The notes under the pieces are model-generated. The model did no database searches. It saw only the letters and a list, made by a program, of their open reading frames with translations, and was not told where the DNA came from. Source: Sternotherus odoratus (taxonomy: Eukaryota > Chordata > Testudines > Kinosternidae). Taken from it: a DNA stretch of 64,000 bases. Positions 46,430 to 59,008 of the stretch are shown here, in pieces. The position numbers were made by a program, and so were the translations under genes. The stretch lies in the NCBI GenBank assembly GCA_032164245.1, contig JAVMKO010000003.1, positions 44,456,890 through 44,520,889 on the forward strand. Reading direction: 5' to 3'. How positions within the stretch are numbered: the first letter of the stretch is position 1; each line of letters opens with the position of its first letter.

Positions 46430-46775
46430 TAAGAGTACGTCTACTCTGGGGGAGGGGGAAACCCTATGGCAGCGAGTCTCAGAGCCTGGATCAACTGCCG
46501 TGGGCTTGTACCATAGGGCTAAAAATAGCTGTGTAGATGTTCCCATTTGGTCTGGAGCCCGGGCTCTGAGAATTGGCCAGAGCAGTGGGGGCCTCAGAGC
46601 CCAGGCTACAGGCCAACTGGGAATGTCTTCACTGCTATTTTTAGCCCGTAGCATGAGCCCTGCAAGCCTGAGTTGGTTGACCCAAGCTCTGGGACTTGCT
46701 GCTGCAGGGTTTTCTGTTTCCTTTTTGTTTTCATTTTCTTTTCTTTTCTTTCTTTTTTTTGGCAGTATAGATATA
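46430..46775. mobile_element. Foldback MITE
   Basis: The outer ends 'GAGTACGTCTACTCTGG' and 'GGCAGTATAGATATATCC' are inverted relatives. The interior is a long imperfect hairpin: 46516-46570 is the reverse complement of 46593-46647 with about nine mismatches in 55, around a 22-base loop, and pairing continues outward with gaps. The target duplication is not resolved. Confidence 0.75.
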
Positions 46776-47052
46776 TCCTGAGTCTACACTTAATATTAAA
46801 GGCGTGATGATTCTTTTACGTGCAGAAAGGCTTGGAAAGAAAAAAGTTGTGGTAAAAATTCATCGAAAATGTGCAGCATAACTAAGATGCAACTGTCTCT
46901 GAAAAAATCATGGACATTGGATGCTGTCATCCAGGAATGGCTGACATTCCTCAGACTGCAACATGCCACTATAAGGACATAAGGTTGTCAATAGAGTGGC
47001 TGAAAATATGGCTCAGGGCAACAACTATTATGAGAGTGAAGGGTATCCTTGG

Positions 47053-47602
47053 TGTGATGGGGCATCACCTCATACAGGCCAATAAGGAGTTAACAGAGCC
47101 CTAGGGAGGCTGCACAAGAAGCAGCCAATAGGGGAGGAGCTGTGAGAAGCAGCCAATCAGGGCCCAGCAGGCCCATGTAAAAAGAGCCTTAGGGCAGAGC
47201 AGAATTAGTAGTTGCTTGGAACTTGAGGAGGGAGGACTGTGTCTGGAGTGGGCTGGAACCTGGGAGCACCTTAGATAGAGCAGTAAAGGCAGGAACCCAG
47301 GGAGCAAGAGAGGGTGCTCCGGATGGGCTGCTGAGACTGAGGAGGGGTCTGTGGCTATGGGGAAGTAGCAGGACAATTAACTGTGGTTGCCACTGAGATG
47401 CAGGACTATTGAGAAGTTAAACTTCCCCTGGAAGGAGAAAACACGTACAGTGACACAGAGAGGACACTGTGGTTCCTGACACTTTGAGATGAGCTGCAGG
47501 ACTATGGAGGAGTTGTTCAGTGTGCAGACTGTAGATGGAGGTGTCAACCTCGAGCTAATCCCCAGAGGAGGAGGCGCCAGTCTGGTGGTGAGTGATGTGA
47601 CA
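47053..47602. mobile_element. Solo LTR
   Basis: TGTGATGGGGCATCACC ... GTGATGTGACA with TG...CA ends, about 550 bp, flanked by CTTGG (47048-47052) and CTAGG (47603-47607), 4 of 5 matching. No internal coding region. Confidence 0.65.
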
Positions 47603-47679
47603 CTAGGTTAAAAGGCCAAGTACTGATAGCAACCACAGGATTTTCCCAAAGTGATATGCTGCAGCCATGATGAAGCTTA

Positions 47680-48230
47680 AATGACCCATCTCTTCTGCCA
47701 AGAATCTAAATCCTCCCCTGCACAACTTTTCCAGATTGTAAATTGCTTTGTCAACCCAGATTCCCCCCTGCCATCCCACAAGTCAGCTCCAAATGATATG
47801 AGCAACTGTAAAAATACCTGTCACAGAAGGTCACTAGCATCCAGGACACACTGTCTGGACAGTACCCTCTGTAGACTGAAATTAACATGTATTACACATG
47901 TTTTCCCCTCACACGCCCATCCCCAAGAATTCACAGATCAAGACATCCTACAAGTGCTGAAAGAAAATACTTCCATCTTCTGATTTGAACTCATGTCCTA
48001 CCATGGCTGGTGTGTGTGAGTGAAAATGAAAATGCCTGGGAGCACCATCGGCCACTTCTGACAGAGTATCAACATCATCTTTGAGGAAGACAGAGTATAC
48101 TTTAGCACAGCCCAGTCTCCGGAAATCAGCTCTGGACCCAGCAGGGAAACAACAAAATATTTTTTTCATCTGGTTGTACCTGCCTTTGCTTGGGCCATGC
48201 TGTTTTTTGTCATTCTTCACTTGTGAGTGC
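47680..48230. other. Possible ancient LINE remnant
   Basis: The plus-strand frame at 47681-47983 contains 'SSPAQLFQIVNCFVNPDSPL', resembling the linker between endonuclease and reverse transcriptase in L2-like LINEs. The overlapping minus-strand ORF (47948-48220) has no recognisable content. Confidence 0.3.
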
Positions 48231-48716
48231 TGCTGATGCAGTTTTCTACACTCAGTTATGTACTCAAGGGCAGCTTAACAGCATTGTAATTTGCCAGTCA
48301 TCTTCTGCAGAACAGTGCAACCTACATCTTTTCATTCATTGGGATGTTAAACACATTCAAGGGATGAGCACATTCAAATGATCAAATAGCAACCTCTAAC
48401 CAAAGAGCAGCAGAAAGTATACTTGAAATAATAAATTAATGGACAGATCAATATGGTAATTGTTACTAACAGGTGCCATAATTATCATGGAAAATAGAGG
48501 ATAAAGAAACAATAAAAGATATACAGAAAATGATGTAATCAAATCTGATGATTAAACCCTCTTGCTCAGAATACCACTCCTAATTCAGTCCACCTTCCAG
48601 TTTCCCTGTTTTTTCTTTTTTTCTACTTTCACTTATGTCAGTGCTGCTGCTGTTGTCTCTCTCTCTTTCCCCCTCTTTCACTCCCCCCACTTCTAACATT
48701 TTCTTCTGTATTTCTC
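48231..48716. other. Low-copy DNA, CT-rich at its end
   Basis: Nothing is recognised except a pyrimidine-rich run at about 48640-48700. Confidence 0.5.
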
Positions 48717-48719
48717 TCT

Positions 48720-48980
48720 GGGTTGGTCCCCACGGGGGGGGGGGGGGGAAATCGACGGCAGATACGCTACTACTTCAGCTACGTGTATCTGCCGCCGACT
48801 TACCGCTCGTCCCCACGGCGGCGTCAGTTGGCGGCACGCTCCCCCGTCGACTCCAGCTTGCACCTCCCGGCAAGCTGGAGTTCCGGAGTCGACGGGGGCG
48901 CCGTGAGCGATCGATTTCTCAGACGCGATAAATCGATCGCCAGAAGATCGATCTCCGGCAGCGCTCGTGAAGACAAGCCC
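48720..48980. mobile_element. Second copy of the hairpin-rich Harbinger-like MITE
   Basis: Same family as 36273-36564 in the opposite orientation. It starts GGGTTGGTCCCCACGGG and ends GAAGACAAGCCC, with the same internal CGATCGATTTCTC / GCGATAAATCGATCG and 'ACTTCAGCTACGTG' hairpin parts. The flanking 3-mer TCT occurs on both sides (48717-48719, 48981-48983), but the right flank is a CT microsatellite, so this duplication is ambiguous. Confidence 0.75.
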
Positions 48981-49097
48981 TCTCTCTCTCTTTCTCGGTC
49001 TTTCAAAGTGAAGGTGTACTTGACTGGTTCCTCCTTGAGCCACTCCAAGCAAAGTATAGTGCATAAAGTGCACCACCCAAAGTAGAGGCTTCCCCAG

Positions 49098-50110
49098 TGT
49101 TAGAGGGCTTTACCTTCATCCTCTCCCCTGGTTCTTGTCATGCAGACAGAAAGCAAATGACCAGAAGTCCAAAGTGCGGGCAATGTGATGTTTATTGGGG
49201 TTAGTTCCAAGCAAGCATATCCATAACTCTACACGCCGGCAGAGTGTGCTTCCCAATGTTCCATTCGTAGCTCTGATGCCGCCGAGTGTTTATCCAGTGT
49301 CTCCCTTTCCACCTGTGATGCTGCAGAGCCTTGCCTGTGTCCTATTCCCCATAGGGGGAGAGGGATAGCTCAGTGGTTTGAGCATTGGCCTGCTAAACCC
49401 AGAGTTGTGAGTTCAATCCTTGAGGGGGCCATTTAGGGATCTGGGGCAAAAAATCTGTCAGGGGACAGTACTCGATCCTGCTAGTGTAGGCAGGGGACTG
49501 GACTTGATGACCTTCAAGGTCTTTCCAGTTCTAGGAGATTGGTATATCTCTATATTATATATATATATATTATATTATATATATATATATATTTCCACCT
49601 CCTCCTCCTCCTTAGCATGCCAAAATATACCTGCAATGTGTGCCCACAACCTCATCCCTTACAATTTATGGTCATGTACCATTCTGGGAGGGATGTGGGT
49701 CTGAGGTCCCACCTCTTTTGTACTCTATGGGAGGGTGAGGAGTGAGGTTGTGCTATGGTCAGGGACAGGCATTTCTTTGGTCTTTTAGTGTTTTATACCT
49801 TCTCCAATCTCCCTTTGCCTCTCCCAAGTGGTAGCTTGACCTTGCCTTGAAATAGGGGCTGTGGTAATCTTAAAGTGCGCTCCAGGAGCACTAACTGCTT
49901 GTCTCTTCCCATTGTACAAACAAACCCATCTGGCTAGGCAGAAGCAAAGTTCACTTTGTCATTGTCCTTTGTTCACACATATTAGTATAAGATAATCAAA
50001 AAGTCAAACCCAAAGTTCTCTCTCAGGCTGACAAACAAGCCTATATACTAACACTTAGCTTCCCTGTTGCTCCAGAATGGGAGAAAGTAACTACTGCAGC
50101 CCTTGGAAGG
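49098..50110. mobile_element. LTR-like element interrupted by a SINE
   Basis: Begins TGTTAGAGGGCTTTACC. The sequence 'GCGGGCAATGTGATGTTTAT' and the text on both sides of the SINE is what I recognise as a turtle LTR or gypsy-like repeat. The right boundary is approximate. Confidence 0.5.
49354..49597 (+). mobile_element. Turtle tRNA-derived SINE
   Basis: A tRNA-like head with box A 'TAGCTCAGTGGTTTGAGC' and box B 'GAGTTCAATCC' is followed by the conserved body ('GAGGGGGCCATTTAGGGATC') and a CR1-like tail ('GGGGACTGGACTTGATGACC'), ending in an (AT)n tract at 49547-49597. This is the cryptodiran SINE type and the best single marker of the host group. Confidence 0.9.
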
Positions 50111-52801
50111 GTGCAAGTTATTTCTTTGCACATGGTCAGCTACTGTAGCCAGTGAGTAATAAAATCAAAGTCAAAGCTCCACTCCCCTCCTCAGCTTCTC
50201 CACCCATTCCCTGCTGACAACTGACAGTGGGGAGTATCCAGAGACCAGGAACTCTGCTCTGCACCACAGCTGGACCCAAAGTATGGGTAGACCAAGCAAG
50301 TGGTTTACTCACCCTTTCTCCACTGCTCGGCTGAATAAGACATGGATCCAATGTGGCCTCAAAGAAGGTAACTTTAATTGGATAAAGCCTGAAAAAGAAC
50401 TGAATGAATATGAGCCAACAGCGAAATATGAATCAATGCAAACAGGTATCATAAAAATGAGCCTATTTATAATTTTATTTATGCGCCTGTAATATGGCCT
50501 ATTGTAGTGTGTGTGATGTGCAGATATAAAAAAATAGTGCCTGGTCCCACCCACCAAACAAGGTGGTGTACTAATCTCCTTTCCCTGCATTGCTGCCATC
50601 ATCTTTAGATATTCCACACAAAATCAATGCTGCATGCTACATATTTATGGTGTTCTCAGTTCCCTTTAATAATAATAATAGGAAATATAAATCTAGTTCA
50701 CTGTCCATGGCCCATCCATACAAAATTATCCATCTGCATCCTTTGGGGAAGACCACTGTAGCCAAATCCGAACATTGTTAATTTGCTGTTTGATGGGCAA
50801 AGGCTGAAGCATGTCAAATATTTGGCCAAATATTAAGTCTCTATAGTAAACGGACAAGCCTTGGCCCAATAGAACAGTACCGAATTGATTGATTTGTGTG
50901 TGCCATTGTGCCACTTAACTTCTTGATATTTAATTGCACAGTGTTTTATTTTCTCTTCTGACACTTCAAGAAACTTTATTGAGTGACCAACCATCATTTA
51001 CTGATTAATTACAATGTGGAGGCTTTTTAATCCTGTTGTGTTACAGTTGTACTCATGAGGTCAGACTCTCACCGATGGTAAATTGATGTAGCTCCATTGA
51101 AGTTGTAGCTGAGAATTTGGCCCATACTTAAATGAATCATACTTTATCAATGGAAGTTTTGCAGAAACGAACCCCTTCAGTGTGTGTGTGGGGAAAAGTC
51201 AGTAAATAATTATTTTAAACTAGCAAATTCTGCCTGTTCCTTCTTGACATGCTTTTTGTCTGACTGTGTGAATTATACAGGAGTGCAGCAAAGTTATTTC
51301 AAAGATCTAATTGACTTCATGCTGGATGTGACTCACAGGATCCCTACAAGTAAAAAAGTATGCACTAAGTTTGATGCACATTCTTGCAATTTGTGGTTTG
51401 TCTTTGGAGGAATACTGTGGATTTTATATCATTGATTAAGGACAATTTTAAAAGGCTTAACCTCATCAATCTTTCTGACAAAGTCTGCAACAGTTAGTTC
51501 TAGTCTAGTCTGGTGGGCACAGTGCCAAGGTGCATGACTGGGATAATTGTAGCAACATCTGTAACACCACCTGCTTTTCTCTATCTTTTCAACATCATGC
51601 TTGATATGTCAACTGTAGCAAAAAATAAATACATTACAAATATTTGGGAGTGAATTCAATGAAGCTATTTCTTTAATTAGGTCACTGGTGTTCTAGGATG
51701 CTTTTAGTTGGTGAATTTATTAGTTTAATGAGATTAAGGTGAAAAACCTCACTGCATCAGACTTAATACTAACTTCTGCTTTGAAATACTCATCTCAGGC
51801 CCAATGAGATTTGGACTAGATTGTTTAAATATTAAGCATGGAATAAAAAAATGTAGGGCAAGACTGCCAAGTGTATTAACGCAGAGCTCATGCAAGGAGT
51901 TGCTGAGCTGTCCGGTTTGGTGGAGCACATCATGCTCCAGTGCCAATCCTACCATAATCATACCCCAGCCTGCTCTAGGGTCCTTCCAGTGCTAAGTGAG
52001 GTGGGAGTGGAGAGCGGAGCTACGCTAGCCCTAAACAAACTAAGAATTCCCCTGCACTGGAGTGGTGCAAAGAAGACTGAGAAGGGGCTGAGTATCCAGC
52101 TGATAGCTGATGTTAGTAAACTGATCAAAGTGTGGGTAGATCTCATTTCAAAAGCCTTTTGGTTTTCATAAATGCAAGTCTTGGTGGGACTATTGGAAAC
52201 AATTGATGTTTTGGCTAGACTGGGCAAATAACAGATTTTTCAGGTCAGTGGTTGAATTGACAGGAAAAAATCATTTAGGATCAAACCAAAATGATGACTT
52301 TTCAGTTTTTCCTGAAACAAAAACCAAAAAATGTTTTGGATCAGATCAGCATTTTGTTGGATCAAAAACAAACTTTTGTTTTGTTTCATTTTCCAGAGAA
52401 GAAGGATTTACATTTGTTTAAAATTAAATTTAAGTAAATTATGAAACAAAAAGTCAAAATGTTTCATTTCAGAAAAGCCAAAACAACATATTTTGACAAT
52501 TCCATGTTTTTCCTTTTTTTAAATAGCCAAAACTAATTTGCTGAATTTGACCCAAATTCAGAAATAGTTTTGGATGACCTGGACTTGCAATTTTGGTGGA
52601 AAAAACTATTAGCACAAGCTATTTCACGCAGCTTCACATAACTCCTGCTATGAAATATTTAAACATTAATTTGAATTTCATTTATCTTTTGTTTCCCATA
52701 TTATATTCATTGTTGCAAGCTCCTTCAGAACACTGTAGCACAAGTGTAGGACCATAGCCATAGCAAGTCTTTCTGTTCTGAAAAAAAAAGACTTAATAGT
52801 G
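50111..52801. other. AT-rich low-copy DNA, no gene seen
   Basis: An amniote repeat piece ('TGATGTAGCTCCATTGAAGT') lies at 51060-51130. The ORFs here (up to about 100 codons) have no recognisable domain. Confidence 0.5.
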
Positions 52802-54010
52802 TGATGTTACACCTCATATTCTTTATGGAAATATGTTTATGATATGGATATGGCATAACTGAGATATACTTTAAATAAGATGGGTCTTGTAAGGAAATCA
52901 TTGGAAAGGTTATAATTTACTGAATGTAATTATGCAATTTGTATGCAGGTATCATTTCTGTATCTAAAGTTAGGAATATTGACTATGTAACAATTACTAC
53001 TGTGTATGTATTTGGGAGACACCATCCAGACAACAGGCCATGAGCCTTGATGGACCATTAGGAAGAAACAATAAGACTTTGAAGATACTAATCTCTCTCC
53101 TTGCCAACAGGCATCCTGAGATATAGCTGTGACACTACTAGGTCAGGTGGTCCTGTCACCTGACACTAAACACCATCTTGGATTTCTAGTAATTTTCCAC
53201 AAAAAGAAGGGGGAAGTCAAGTCAGGGTAACAAAAGATTCCTGCCTTATGCATATCTTATTTAAGGCTGGGGAGTAAGGCAAATACTTCCCTTCACTGCT
53301 TTCCCACACAAGAAAAAAGACTGCTGCAAGTACCTGAAGAGACAAAGGAACTAAACTGAGGGAAAGGCAAGGGCTGAGTCTGAGACCAGACTGAGACAGA
53401 GGAGTCTAGTCTATAAAGAGAAATAACTGGAACCCTACGCTACAGAAACTCTGCATCCTGCCTAAGTCAACATTTAGGGTGAGAAATTATATTTTGGAAC
53501 CAGTTTCTTTAAAATTTAAAGCTTAGTATGTGTGTTTTGTTTGTTTAGTAATCTGCTTTGTTCTGTTTACTATCCCTTATAATCACTTACAATACCTTTG
53601 ATAGTTAATAAATTGTTTGTTATAAAAAACAGCTTGTGAAATTTATGATTGTGGGTAGCAAGAAGTTGTGCATATCTTCATCCACATTAAGGGAGGAGGC
53701 AAATTTATGAGCTTACATTGTATAGATTTCACTACAATTCAAGACAACATTATTTTGGGTGTACTTTCCAGAGGGGAATTGGATTTGAGTGCTGGGCGAC
53801 TTTCTAGCTGAGTCTTCCCATAGAGAGCTGTTTGCAGACTCTGTGTGATTCTACAGCTGGTACGTCCCTACCTATGTGTGTGCACTGCAAAAGGCCAGGG
53901 AGCCTAATTCAGCAAAACAGGGAGAGGGAGCCCAGGATTGTGGAGCAGGTGGGCTCAGTGAAATCCCAGTACATCAGGTGGCATCCCATAAAGGGGAGTC
54001 CAACCCGTCA
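52802..54010 (+). mobile_element. Solo LTR
   Basis: Starts TGATGTTACACCTCATATTC and contains a polyadenylation signal in 'AGTTAATAAATTG' (AATAAA at 53607-53612). It ends near 'GGGGAGTCCAACCCGTCA'. The architecture is that of the LTRs at 3500 and 28694, but it is a different subfamily. Right end and target duplication are not resolved. Confidence 0.6.
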
Positions 54011-54559
54011 AATAGATTCTGTAAAGACTCCCAATTTGCTTTTCCCAAATCTTCATTGCCTTACTGCAGCTGTCATCTTTGCTGAGTAAATAAGATTGAA
54101 AATTGAGGGAGTGACATTGTACACTAGGTGCCACTTAAGGCTACAATTATCAGGGTACTGAACAGAGATACACCATCATGCAAGTACATGGAAAATCTTT
54201 TCCTTGCCAGAGGAGCAGAGTTATATATGCTAACAAATAAAGACTCTTAAGAACATTGCTATGTTTCATCTGTCAGGTGACATAATATCACAAATTATCT
54301 GAGCCCTGTGTGACACATGAAGCGTTCCAGAATTAGCACATCCTAGATGAATATGCCGTATTACAATCCACTTGACAGCCATCACTGGGCCCTGAAAAGA
54401 CAGTTATCCTCTCATGTCTATATTTTGACAAAGTTGGGTGAACCAGTGACATATGAGATAACTCCTTTCAAAGGGGAGAGAGACTGAACATATTTATACT
54501 TTTTTTTAATGTGAGAAAATAGACCTGGCAAATATTTATAATTCTGTGTCACAAAGCTA

Positions 54560-54860
54560 CCTCATTATCCACCTTCAAATCCCTCCTGAAAACTCTCCCT
54601 TGTCATGGCGCCTACATAAAACTTGACTATGGTTAGGCTGCTGATGTTCAGAGACCCCAGCCTATCATGCTGACTAATACTGCCTCATTGCTTTCTTGTA
54701 CCCCCTTGTAAATCTCTCTGTGTCCATCTGTTCTCGTTTGTCTTATGTTTATATTGGAAACTCCTTGGAGCAGAGACCGACTCTTTAGCTCTATGTTTGC
54801 ACAGTGGTGTCCTGATCCGTGATTATGCTATACAACTAATAAATGACCAAATGATAACTT
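54560..54860 (+). mobile_element. L2-like LINE 3' end
   Basis: Reads 'CACCTTCAAATCCCTCCTGA', 'AAACTCTCCCTTGTCATG' and 'GGAAACTCCTTGGAGCAGAG', ending 'CTAATAAATGACC', the typical L2-family 3' untranslated tail. Confidence 0.7.
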
Positions 54861-55813
54861 GACACACTGCATGTAGGAGAATCCTTGCTTGCACCATGAT
54901 TGTTGGGGCACTCACAGAAGCATTTGTTAGAAGAATCCCGTGTGAACTGGCAAACACTCTAACTTTGGAGCAGACAAAGAAGAATAAATTAGACATGCAT
55001 TTATAACTGCATTGCTGTAAAAAAAAAAAGCAGAGTCACTAGAATTACAGATGGAGTCAGAAGTGACAGTGGAGAACGCTAGCTAAATAGCTTGTCACGC
55101 AGAGCTCATTAAGAAGCAAAATGCAGATGAGGAAACATCTAAGGAGCTGAGTGAGCTTCTGGGTCAGCCTGCAAAGTCAAAGATAGAGAAGAAACAGAAT
55201 ATGATCCAGAAAAGTGACAAAAAGCAAGGAACTGGCATAAGAGCAGGTGAGAAATTTACCGGCTGGAGTCAGAAGGACAACCAAAAGGAAAATTGCCCGG
55301 CACAGAATAAATAAATGCAGGAAATGTAACAAACCCGGGGCAGAAGACAAACACATTCTTCTTAAGACTGATATACCTGTAGAAGACAATGTTGTCTGAT
55401 GGTCTGCGATACTATCACTCAGGGTAGGAGAATAGAATTTAAGATCATTAGATAGCCTTATTATACAAGGGAAGACAGAAGAAAAATATGTTGAAAGTGT
55501 TTTGTGTTTAGATTTTTTAAGGAAGTCTGTTCTGTCTAATCCTTTACCATACCGGCTGTTACAGAATGAAGTGTCTATTACTTCTTTAAAATAGTGTCTT
55601 ATATTGGAACCAAGGTATCTATCTGTTGTTTACACTGGCAAAGAGGTGTCAAACTAAAAAAAAAATCCTTTCTATAGAACTGTTTGAATTATTTAGTTAT
55701 AACAGTTTAATGCTTTGTTGTGCTGAACTTGCTGAGATTGCACTTTATAGTTCCTTTTCTTAATTGCTTCTTTAAATACATGTCCTGCATAAAGAACTTT
55801 TTTTTTACATGCC
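54861..55813. other. Low-copy DNA, nothing recognised
   Basis: AT-rich sequence with short ORFs only. Confidence 0.5.
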
Positions 55814-56465
55814 TGTAGTGGGGTGACTACCCACTCCTGTTCAAACAGCCCTGGGAGAAGCAGGGAAGGAGATTAAGGACAGCTGGGTCAGCTGAGTGGG
55901 TAGCTGACCACAGCTGTGGCCAATGTAATTAGAGCCCAGCTGGCCCTTATAAGAGGGCAGTGGGCTAGAGGCAAATAGTCCCTCTCTAGCCTTTGGAGAG
56001 GGAGGACCTGACTGCTGAGGCGGGGCGAGGCGAGGCGAGGCGGGGAGGGGTGGGGCGGGGCTGGGCGAAGGATAGCAGAGCTGTGGAGCTCTGACCTGGA
56101 AACCCCCCAGGCTGCCTGGCTGGGCTGGGCTGGGCTATGGCCAAATAGGTACTGGGGTGCAGAGGGCAGCCCCAAGGGTAGGCAGAGGCAGCAGGTCCAA
56201 ACCCCCTTGCCTGTGATGAGTGGCAATTATACTGCAGTCTGCCCCAGAGAACAGGGGCAAGTGGTGACTGGCAGTTGCCCATACTGAGGCAAGGTGGGGA
56301 TAGGGGAAACCCTGAGATCTGTGGGGGTACTGCAGGGGGTACTGCAGCACCCCAGTGAAAGAGGACACCGGGGTCTGGGAGGGACATGGTGCCAGCACTG
56401 AGTGGGACATCGACTTGCAGAGGGTGCTCTGGGGGTTGGTGAGCTGATTCCCTGGACGACCAGCA
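55814..56465. mobile_element. LTR-like element, cut by a Helitron fragment
   Basis: Starts TGTAGTGGGGTGACTACCC. A stretch with (GGCGA)n-type runs lies at 56018-56060. The sequence changes to Helitron-type near 56466. No coding region or target duplication was identified. Confidence 0.5.
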
Positions 56466-56860
56466 GGAGGGGCAGAGAGCTGAGCGAGTGCGGGGTCTGT
56501 TGGAGGGGGGAGGGGGCTGAGCGAGTGTGGGGTCTGTTGGAGGGGGGAGGGGGCAGAGAGCTGAGCGAGCGCAGGGTCCGTTGGAGGGGGTATTATGACA
56601 TCATAACTATGTCACAGAGAACAGCAGCTGCCCAGCTGATGTGATTGGCCTTTCAATAATTTCACCCCTGGGGGGCGTCAGAGGTGAGATTTGAAAAATT
56701 TTCGACTCTTACCCTTATTAGGACCCTAAGACCTATAACTGTACCAAATTTCAAGTCTCTAGCTCAAACGGTGTGGAAGGAGTAAGTGCACGTACATACA
56801 CGCACGCATGCATACACGTGTACATACACGCATACATCATTTGACTTTTATATATATAGA
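56466..56860 (-). mobile_element. Helitron fragment (5' end)
   Basis: Read on the minus strand it starts TCTATATATATAAAAGTC after an A and matches the first part of the Helitron at 32106-33613: the alternating TATG-type tract, 'ACCGTTTGAGC', 'CTTGAAATTTGGTACAGTTA', 'TCTCACCTCTGACGCCCCCC' and 'GGCCAATCACATCAGCTGGG'. After about 270 bp it has its own short repeats of 'GAGCGAGTGCGGGGTCTGTT', and the 3' terminus is missing. Confidence 0.85.
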
Positions 56861-57350
56861 TTCATTATTATTTGTATTAAAAGCAACATCCAGGATCCCT
56901 AATCAGAAGATGCCCCATATGGTGTTGGACACTGTTCAAACACATAGCAAGAGATCATCCACTAAAACCCCGATCCTCTAAACACTTATGTAAAAAGAAT
57001 AATTTTATATGTATGAAAGTCCAGTTAAAGTTGTTCACACCTGTGGGTCTAAATTCAGATAAACTGCAACAAGTAAGTGTAACAAACAAGCAGAATGGTG
57101 TGGGAGGAAGGATGAGATGGGTAACATGAGATGCCATGTTTTTACTTAAACTATGTGCATAGTTTTCAGGCTTCAAGGGTAGTTTTTTAGATTAAAAAAA
57201 AAATACATCAGAGATGTTCATGATGTTGGTAGCCCCTAGTTGCCACCGTTATCTATTATAGTTATAAGTAGTATATCACAACCTGGGAATTGAGCTCTTA
57301 AAGCTTGATTTTTCTACTGCTTGAGCTAAATGATGCACCTCTGTGTTATA
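56861..57350. other. Low-copy DNA, nothing recognised
   Basis: No coding content or repeat ends seen. Confidence 0.5.
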
Positions 57351-57467
57351 GGATGACCAGACAGCAAGTGTGAAAAATTGGGACAGAGTGTGGGGAGTAA
57401 TAGGAGTCTATATAAGAAAAAGACCGAAATATTGGGACTGTCCCTATAAAATGAGGACATGTGGTCA
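57351..57467. mobile_element. TA-flanked MITE (GGGTGAYYAGA family)
   Basis: 'GGATGACCAGACAGCAAGTG' at the left and 'GAGGACATGTGGTCAT' at the right, flanked by TA. It is related to 40891-41029 and to the fragment near 2863. Central text 'TGGGACTGTCCCTATAAAAT' is typical of the family. Confidence 0.65.
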
Positions 57468-57491
57468 TAGCTGGTGAAAGCTACAGTAGGC

Positions 57492-57612
57492 TCATAGAAT
57501 CAGAGAGGTAGCCGTGTTAGTCTGGAATAGCAGAGGTAAGAAAGTCCTGCGGCACCTTAAAGACTAACTATAAAGTTTTGAAGCATAAGCTTTCGTGGGC
57601 TAGTACCCCGGC
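57492..57612 (-). mobile_element. Short retroposon (simple copy)
   Basis: Minus-strand copy of the family at 9370-9529 and 37250-37590: 'GTAGCCGTGTTAGTCTGG', 'CGGCACCTTAAAGACTAACT' and 'AGCATAAGCTTTCGTGGGCT'. Unlike the other two it has no inverted self-duplication. Confidence 0.75.
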
Positions 57613-58140
57613 TCATAATGTCCCTCTGTGGCCCAGCCATCATTAGACAGGGATAGCCCACAGTAAGAGCTATCCTTGAGGGACCTCTGAACCAGGGACA
57701 GATCTGCAGAAAACAGTGATCCAGGGCCATTGTCACATGAGATCACCACTTCCTGCCGGCTACCTGTTCTTCCCTCCTCCAAATCCAAGGCTAGAGATAG
57801 TCATAACATGGCCCTTTTAATTACTTTTATTCAACTATCACTTTGGCGCATCAGAGTAAATATATAGGACATCTGGGGCTGTCTACTTTTTGATCCATTT
57901 AATCAGAATAACCCTTATTTAAATTATTTTAAAAGGAAAAAATAATATGATTGTGTAGACTTTACTTTTAGGATTGTCCATCTAATTGATTGGCTCTGAC
58001 ATCTATAGTAAGTGGGTCACTTACAGAAGAACCACTCACTGTAAATGGTTATCATGCTAAAGTAAACAGCTTTTCCTACTTATGTTTCACTTTATCAAAC
58101 ATTCTTCCTTCTCCTTTTATTACAGTGCACAACAACACTG
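57613..58140. other. Low-copy DNA, nothing recognised
   Basis: No gene and no repeat family recognised. Confidence 0.5.
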
Positions 58141-58142
58141 GT

Positions 58143-58850
58143 TAAGAACATAAGAACAGCCATACTGGGTCAGGTCAATGGTCCATCTAGCACAGTTTCC
58201 TGTCTTCCAATCGTGGCCTGTGCCAGATGCTTCACAGTGAATGAACAGAACAGGACAGTTTATCGAATGATCCAGTCCCAGCTTCTGGCAGTGAGTGGTT
58301 TAGTGAGCATCTTGATTATGCTTTTGGCCTTCATAACATCCCTGGGCAACAAGTTCCACAGGCTGACTCAGTGAAAAAATATTTCCTTACATTTATTTTA
58401 AACTTGCTGCCTATTAATTTCATTGGGTAAACCCTGGTTCTTGCATTATATGAAGGAGTAAATAATACTGCTTTAGTCTCTTTTTCCACAACAGTCATGA
58501 TTTTATAGACCTTTATCATATGCCCCTCATCACCCTTTTTCTAAGTTGAATTGTCCCAGGATTTTAAGCTCTCCTCATATGGAAGCTGTTCCATACCACT
58601 AGTCATTTTTGTTGCCCTTCTTTGTGCTTTTCCCAATTCTAAAATATCTTTTTTGAGGTTGGGTGACCAGAACTGAACAGAGTATTCAAGATGTGGGCAT
58701 ACTATGGATTTATACAGAGGCAATATCATATTTTCTGACTTATCTATTCCTTCTTAATGATTCCTAAGCTAATTTAGACCCCATCATTTTATATGTATAC
58801 TTATTTTGTTAATTTGGCATTATTAGTTTATCTGTTTGCATAAATATCTA
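58143..58850 (-). mobile_element. CR1 LINE 3' part
   Basis: On the minus strand the tail reads from 'AACCAGTGTTG' inward, with 'GACCATTGACCTGACCCAGT' and 'ATGGCTGTTCTTATG'. The frame at 58541-58729 encodes 'ILPLYKSIVCPHLEYSVQFW' and 'NLKKDILELGKAQRRATKM', the C-terminus of CR1 ORF2. It is 5'-truncated. Confidence 0.88.
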
Positions 58851-59008
58851 TATCACTTCTTTTAAAAAAGGTTTGCTTGTAGGTTTTTCCATGGCACAAC
58901 CTAACACAACACTTTTAAAGCCCCAGCACTTATAGTACTGAAATTGAAGTTTCACAGGGACATGTTTGTAAGAGAAAGAAATGCTTAAAATTAGCACTTT
59001 AATTCAAT

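Noticed and set aside
47948..48220. 90-codon minus-strand ORF as a host gene
   Set aside because: It overlaps a possible ancient LINE remnant on the other strand, and no conserved motif is visible.
49360..49430. tRNA gene
   Set aside because: The box A/box B head belongs to a SINE: it continues directly into the SINE body and CR1-like tail, and a full cloverleaf is not maintained.
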